A model generated the notes under the pieces. That model was not told the origin of the DNA. It searched no databases and saw only the letters and a program-made list of their open reading frames with translations. This document shows, in pieces, positions 5,708 through 9,132 of a DNA stretch of 9,132 nucleotides. The position numbers and the translations under genes were made by a program. Location of the stretch: assembly GCA_007123335.1 (NCBI GenBank), contig SKLG01000016.1, positions 1-9,132 of the forward strand, written 5' to 3'. Numbering within the stretch: the first letter of the stretch is position 1; each line of letters begins with the position of its first letter. The DNA is from Anaerolineae bacterium. GTDB taxonomy: Bacteria > Chloroflexota > Anaerolineae > UBA1429.

Positions 5708-6376
5708 CTAGACGATCTCTCTTGAAAGCGGCTCAACAGCCTCTCGAATATCCTGGGCCACCGCGTCGACATCTTGCTCACCATCGATATCGACCAATAC
5801 GCCCCTCTCCCGATAGTAACGGATTAGCGGCGCCGTCTGCTCTTCATAGACGTTGATCCGCCGCCGTTGGGTCTCGGGGCGATCATCTTCACGCTGCTCC
5901 AGATCTCCACCGCAGGCATCACAGCTGCCGCGCACTTGCTCGGGATTGTTCTGCCGGTGATAGCTTCGATCACACTGGCTACAGATCCACCGCCCAGAAA
6001 GGCGCTCCATCAAAACCTGCTTCTCAACCTGAATGTTGAGCACCGCATCTATGCGGCGTCCCATCCGCTCAAAGAGCGCATCGAGAGCACGGGCTTGGGC
6101 CAGCGTCCGCGGAAAGCCATCTAGGATAACCCCTTGATCACAGTCGGGTCGAGTAATGCGCTCGGCCACCATGCGGATGGTAATCTCGTCGGGCACCAAC
6201 TCCCCGCGCTCGATATACCCCTTGACGAGCTTGCCCAATTCGGTGTCGCTCTCCATCGCATCACGAAACAGCTCACCGCTGGATACGTGGGGCAGTGGCA
6301 GCCACGACTGCAACCGCTCCGCCTGTGTGCCCTTGCCCGAACCGGGCGCTCCCAGAAGTATAATATCCAATGCCAT
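5708..6376 (-). CDS. adk: Adenylate kinase (zinc-LID form)
   Basis: Adenylate kinase interconverts ATP plus AMP with two ADP and balances the adenylate pool in the cytoplasm. The 222-residue product has the P-loop LLGAPGSGKGTQAERL (Gly-rich loop 9-16), the AMP-binding segment (HVSSGELFRDA), DGFPRTLAQA at 86-95, and a long-form LID from about 126 to 165. The LID carries Cys132, Cys135, Cys152 and Cys155, the four-cysteine zinc site known in Bacillus-type kinases and absent from E. coli Adk. The C-terminal region RRRINVYEEQTAPLIRYYRERG is typical. The ATG shares one base with the TAA stop of secY (TAATG), and no good Shine-Dalgarno site precedes it, so translation is probably coupled to secY. 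Confidence 0.97.
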   Translation of the reverse strand: MALDIILLGAPGSGKGTQAERLQSWLPLPHVSSGELFRDAMESDTELGKLVKGYIERGELVPDEITIRMVAERITRPDCDQGVILDGFPRTLAQARALDALFERMGRRIDAVLNIQVEKQVLMERLSGRWICSQCDRSYHRQNNPEQVRGSCDACGGDLEQREDDRPETQRRRINVYEEQTAPLIRYYRERGVLVDIDGEQDVDAVAQDIREAVEPLSREIV

Positions 6377-7680
6377 TATCCCAGCTTTCGGATAAACCCT
6401 TCATAGTGGCGCATAAGCAACTGCGCCTCAAGCTGCTTCATCGTATCCAACACCACGCCCACGACGATCAGCAAACCTGTGCTGGTCAACAGCATCTGGC
6501 TTGTCCCCGTGATGGGGCGCACGAGCCAGGGCAGAATAGCGATGATGCCCAAAAAGAGAGCGCCCAACAAGGTGATGCGCTTGACCACTCCATTGAGATA
6601 TTCGGACGTGCGCTGGCCCGGACGAATGCCGGGGATGAATCCTCCCTGTCGTTGCAACGTCTCGGGCAGGTTCTGCTGCTGAAAGATGACGTCGGTGTAA
6701 AAGTAGGTGAACCCTACCACCAGCAAAAAGTATACGATCCAATAAAAAGCCCTGTCGGCATCAAAGGCGCGCGAGACAAAGAGCGCCAGATTACGGATGA
6801 AATCGACCTGGGCATTCACGAAATAGCTCGCGACGACGCCGGGCAGCATCATAAAGGACACCGCAAAGATCAGCGGGATCATGCCCGCCGAGTTGACCTG
6901 CAGCGGAATATGCGTGCTCTGCCCACCATAGATGCGGGTGCCGCGCACGCGCTTGGCATAGTGCACCGGGATGCGCCGCTGCCCTTCCTGAATCAGGACG
7001 ATGCCCACCACGGTGATGGCCGTCACCACGGCAAAGATCAGAATGGCCCATGGGTTCGCGATCCAGAGTTGCCCCAGACGCTGTGGAATACCGGCGACGA
7101 TGCCGCCAAAGATAATGATCGAGATGCCGTTGCCGATTCCTTCTTCATCGATCAGCTCGCCGAGCCAGATGGCGAACATGGTCCCAGCTGTCAACGTGGC
7201 CAGCGTAGCCAGAGTCGGCAGCCAGGTGCCAGCGCGGAATCCAAAGTTGCGGATCACCGGCCCGGTAACGCCCGATGCCTGCGCCAACAGGGACGTCTGA
7301 CTAAAGCCCTGCAGCGCCGCCAATGGAATGGTCAGCAGGTGGGTATACATGTTGAGCTTTTGCCTGCCAGCCGCGCCTTCTCGCTGCAACGCCTCCATCT
7401 GCGGGATGATAGGCGTCAAGAGCTGCAACACAATCTGTGCTGTGATAAAGGGGTAAACCCCCATGGCCAGCACCGAAAAGTTGGACATCGCCCCGCCAGA
7501 GAACATGTCCAGCAGCCCCAAGAGCTGGCTCTGGCTGAACACGATGCGCAGCGCTTCCACATCCACACCCGGAACTGGGACGTGCGCCGCCAGGCGATAG
7601 ATCACCAGGATCACCAGGGTAAAGATGATTTTTTTGCGCAGATCGGGCAGTTTGAATGCGTTAGAGACGGCTTGTAGCAT
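6376..7680 (-). CDS. secY: Preprotein translocase subunit SecY
   Basis: SecY is the channel-forming subunit of the SecYEG translocon in the cytoplasmic membrane, exporting unfolded preproteins and inserting membrane proteins. The 434-residue product has about ten hydrophobic segments, near residues 18-34, 67-88, 113-130, 148-170, 177-196, 210-232, 268-285, 310-330, 369-390 and 397-417. Family signatures visible include GLLDMFSGGAMSNFSVLAMGVYPFITAQI (plug and second segment), IDEEGIGNGISIIIF, and the cytosolic loop KRVRGTRIYGGQSTHIPLQVNSAGMIPLIFA. The ATG at 7680 is preferred because GAGGGAG lies 6 bases upstream. An in-frame TTG at 7695 overlaps the neighbourhood of that site and would add five residues. 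It follows rplO by 77 bases and overlaps adk by one base. Confidence 0.98.
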   Translation of the reverse strand: MLQAVSNAFKLPDLRKKIIFTLVILVIYRLAAHVPVPGVDVEALRIVFSQSQLLGLLDMFSGGAMSNFSVLAMGVYPFITAQIVLQLLTPIIPQMEALQREGAAGRQKLNMYTHLLTIPLAALQGFSQTSLLAQASGVTGPVIRNFGFRAGTWLPTLATLATLTAGTMFAIWLGELIDEEGIGNGISIIIFGGIVAGIPQRLGQLWIANPWAILIFAVVTAITVVGIVLIQEGQRRIPVHYAKRVRGTRIYGGQSTHIPLQVNSAGMIPLIFAVSFMMLPGVVASYFVNAQVDFIRNLALFVSRAFDADRAFYWIVYFLLVVGFTYFYTDVIFQQQNLPETLQRQGGFIPGIRPGQRTSEYLNGVVKRITLLGALFLGIIAILPWLVRPITGTSQMLLTSTGLLIVVGVVLDTMKQLEAQLLMRHYEGFIRKLG

Positions 7681-7686
7681 CTGTCT

Positions 7687-7693
7687 CTCCCTC
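7687..7693 (-). promoter_or_regulatory. Shine-Dalgarno site of secY (selects ATG at 7680)
   Basis: The minus strand reads GAGGGAG, followed by 6 bases and ATG at 7680. The alternative in-frame TTG at 7695 would begin upstream of this site, so the ATG is favoured. Confidence 0.7.
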
Positions 7694-7757
7694 AAGCTCC
7701 TCGTTCATGACACATTGGGCGCAGCCACTCGCGGCATGCGCCACCCCACAGAAGGAA

Positions 7758-8201
7758 TCAGATCGTCTCGCAGGTGCCGCCGGCTTCTTGGATCTTGGCC
7801 AGCGCCGACGCGGAAAAGGCGTTGGCTCGCACCGTCAGAGCTATCCTGATCTTGCCCTCGCCCAAAATCTTGACCGGCTGTTCGGCATCTCTGACCAGGC
7901 CAGAGGCGATCAGGACATTGGGATCGATCACCGATTCGGCCGGGAAATCGGCCAAATCACGTACGTTGACCACATAATACTCGACGCGGTTCGGCGGGTT
8001 AAACCCTCGCTTGAGCGGCAATCGTCGCACCAGCGGAAGCTGGCCACCTTCAAAATAGGGCTTGCCCCCGCGCCCAGAGCGTGCATTCTGGCCCTTGGTG
8101 CCATAGCCCCCCGTCTTGCCCTGGCCGGCGGCAATACCGCGACCACGGCGCTTGCGAGAGCGCTTGGCGCCATCAGACTGGCGCAGTTGATGTAGCTTCA
8201 T
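7758..8201 (-). CDS. rplO: 50S ribosomal protein L15
   Basis: L15 is a late-assembling large-subunit protein. The 147-residue product has the typical N-terminus MKLHQLRQSDGAKRSRKRRGRG, a Gly-rich extended arm (AAGQGKTGGYGTKGQNARSGRGG), the conserved FEGGQLPLVRRLPLKRGFNPP, and the C-terminal globular signature VKILGEGKIRIALTVRANAFSASALAKIQEAGG. The length is normal (about 145-150). The ATG overlaps the TGA stop of rpmD in an ATGA arrangement (8198-8201), which suggests translational coupling. In E. coli the L15-SecY order follows L30 in the same way. The 77-base spacer to secY shows no terminator or convincing promoter. Confidence 0.98.
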   Translation of the reverse strand: MKLHQLRQSDGAKRSRKRRGRGIAAGQGKTGGYGTKGQNARSGRGGKPYFEGGQLPLVRRLPLKRGFNPPNRVEYYVVNVRDLADFPAESVIDPNVLIASGLVRDAEQPVKILGEGKIRIALTVRANAFSASALAKIQEAGGTCETI

Positions 8202-8386
8202 GCGTCTACCTCTTGAACTTCTACGAGATGGCGTACTTTATAGACCATCCCTCGAATCACCGGGGTATCCTCTTGCTCGACCACCTGTCCCAGGCGGCGC
8301 AAGCCCAAGGCCTCCACGGTGCGCTTTTGTTTTTTCGAGTAGCCGATCGCGCTCCTGACATACTTGATCTGCAATTTACTGCACAT
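8198..8386 (-). CDS. rpmD: 50S ribosomal protein L30
   Basis: L30 is a small single-domain large-subunit protein. The 62-residue product, MCSKLQIKYVRSAIGYSKKQ through VEVQEVDA, shows the ferredoxin-like L30 core. This includes RSAIG, KRTVEALGLRRLGQVVEQEDTPVIRGMVYKV and the final VEV strand. The frame is open further upstream, but that part overlaps rpsE in another frame and has no L30 similarity. The ATG at 8386 has GAGGAG 8 bases upstream and begins right before the conserved core. It overlaps the end of rpsE by 11 bases and the start of rplO by 4, so the three genes appear translationally linked. Confidence 0.96.
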   Translation of the reverse strand: MCSKLQIKYVRSAIGYSKKQKRTVEALGLRRLGQVVEQEDTPVIRGMVYKVRHLVEVQEVDA

Positions 8387-8921
8387 CGGACACACTCCTC
8401 CAAGGCGGCAGCAATTCCTCAATCGGCTTGCCGCGACGCCGCGCTTGCTCCTCGATGCTCTGGAGCTCGCCAAGCCCCTTGAAGGTCGCCATCACGACAT
8501 TGAAAATATTGTCGCTGCCCAGTGACTTGGCAAGGATATCCTTGACTCCCGCCACTTCGACGACGGCGCGAACGCCGCCCCCGGCGATAACGCCGGTACC
8601 AGGCGATGCGGGCTTCATCATCACCTGCGCCGCACCATACTTGACCATCACTTCGTGGGGAATCGAGCTGCCCAGTAGGTTCACTGGCATCATCGCCTTG
8701 CGGCCACGCTCAAAGGCTTTGCGGATGGCGCTGGGCACATCCCTGGCCTTGCCGACACCCACTCCAACACGTCCCTTACCGTCGCCAACTACCACCAGCG
8801 CGCGGAAACTGAAACGACGCCCGCCCTTGACCACGGTCGAAACGCGGCTGATATGTACGACGCGTTCTTCGAGTTCATCACCCTCGTCGCCGTACCCTCT
8901 GCGATCACTTTGTCTTGCCAT
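8376..8921 (-). CDS. rpsE: 30S ribosomal protein S5
   Basis: S5 sits at the mRNA entry side of the 30S subunit and affects decoding accuracy and mRNA unwinding. The 181-residue product has a charged N-terminal tail and the S5 N-domain (about 18-83, with VVHISRVSTVVKGGRRFSFRALVVVGDGKGRVGVGVGKARDVPSAI). The C-domain follows (about 95-170, with PASPGTGVIAGGGVRAVVEVAGVKDILAKSLGSDN). The tail PPWRSVSDVQ extends a little beyond the usual end and is encoded partly in the overlap with rpmD. ATG at 8921 is chosen because GAGGAG lies 7 bases before it; a GTG immediately upstream (8924) is only 4 bases from that site. The gene follows rplR by 50 bases, as in typical spc operons. Confidence 0.97.
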   Translation of the reverse strand: MARQSDRRGYGDEGDELEERVVHISRVSTVVKGGRRFSFRALVVVGDGKGRVGVGVGKARDVPSAIRKAFERGRKAMMPVNLLGSSIPHEVMVKYGAAQVMMKPASPGTGVIAGGGVRAVVEVAGVKDILAKSLGSDNIFNVVMATFKGLGELQSIEEQARRRGKPIEELLPPWRSVSDVQ

Positions 8922-8971
8922 CACATTACTCCTCGTCTCGTTGCCTCAGCGGGCGCCACAGCGGGGACCAT

Positions 8972-9132
8972 CTAGAACTGGAGCCCGGCCTCACGCGCAG
9001 CCTCGGCGAGCGCCTTGACGCGCCCATGATACTGGTATCCGCCTCTGTCAAAGACTACCTGGGAGACGCCGCCGGCCAATGCGCGCTCGGCGAGCACCTG
9101 TCCCACTATTTTGGCGGCCTCGGACTTTTTCA
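8972..9132 (-). CDS. rplR: 50S ribosomal protein L18, C-terminal part (5' end beyond window)
   Basis: L18 binds 5S rRNA with L5 and helps to place it in the central protuberance. The 52 visible residues include KKSEAAKIVGQVLAERALAGG and VSQVVFDRGGYQYHGRVKA, and end LAEAAREAGLQF. This matches the L18 C-terminal signature (VVFDRGGxxYHGRVKALAdaAREaGLxF). The TAG stop is at 8974-8972. The N-terminal half lies off the right edge of the window. Its position directly ahead of rpsE is the usual spc order. The gene is too short here to show its start or ribosome-binding site. Confidence 0.96.
   Translation of the reverse strand, partial: KKSEAAKIVGQVLAERALAGGVSQVVFDRGGYQYHGRVKALAEAAREAGLQF

Noticed and set aside
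5700..5730. Possible intrinsic terminator after adk (T-run on the minus strand at 5706-5700)
   Set aside because: The only good pairing (TCAAGAG with CTCTTGA) places the T-run in the loop and not after the stem. No stem ends directly before it.
7629..7635. Run of seven A on the coding strand early in secY as a slippage or frameshift site
   Set aside because: It is explained by two Lys codons followed by Ile (KKI) in the conserved SecY N-terminus. No alternative frame product of interest follows.
6370..7677. 435-codon open frame on the plus strand, antisense to secY
   Set aside because: It mirrors secY exactly. The translation is rich in His, Gln, Asp and Arg with no recognisable domain, as expected from the reverse complement of hydrophobic codons. 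SecY itself is unmistakable.
1..9132. A novel system, mobile element, CRISPR array, tRNA or toxin gene
   Set aside because: All sixteen coding regions are standard housekeeping genes in conserved order. The remaining spacers are 185 bases or shorter and contain no direct-repeat arrays, tRNA cloverleaf or transposase remnants that I could see.

Overview
This window is a conserved bacterial ribosomal-protein and housekeeping cluster. All genes lie on the minus strand, so transcription runs from high to low coordinates. G+C is moderately high (about 60% by eye). The content is plainly bacterial: L17, L36, S13 and SecY of bacterial type, TruA, and a single RpoA with a C-terminal domain. I lean towards a Chloroflexota-like or other deep-branching, non-proteobacterial lineage from the general look of S11, RpoA and L36 and from the gene order. 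That is only an impression; a phylogeny of the concatenated proteins would be needed to name the group.

Layout in the direction of transcription: the 3' end of rplR (L18), rpsE (S5), rpmD (L30), rplO (L15), secY and adk form the end of a spc-type operon, with tight spacing or overlaps at rpsE/rpmD, rpmD/rplO and secY/adk. A 52-base spacer follows with a good sigma-70-type promoter. Then come map, rpmJ (L36), rpsM (S13), rpsK (S11), rpsD (S4), rpoA and rplQ (L17), an alpha-type operon. The cluster continues with truA, rplM (L13) and the 5' part of rpsI (S9), which runs off the left edge. No infA lies between map and rpmJ, where many bacteria carry it.

The genes serve one programme: ribosome assembly (nine complete r-protein genes plus parts of L18 and S9 and L36's zinc ribbon), transcription (RpoA), protein export and maturation (SecY, methionine aminopeptidase), nucleotide balance (adenylate kinase) and tRNA pseudouridylation (TruA). 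No stretch above 300 bases lacks a gene. The two largest spacers, 185 bases before rpsD and 101 bases before rpoA, contain inverted repeats that could fold in the mRNA and are the best candidates for regulatory leaders. No intrinsic terminator, tRNA, mobile element, CRISPR array or phage gene was seen.

I found no undescribed system. The points worth a second look are modest: the internal promoter before map, the structured spacers before rpsD and rpoA, the missing infA, and a shortened conserved loop in S11.
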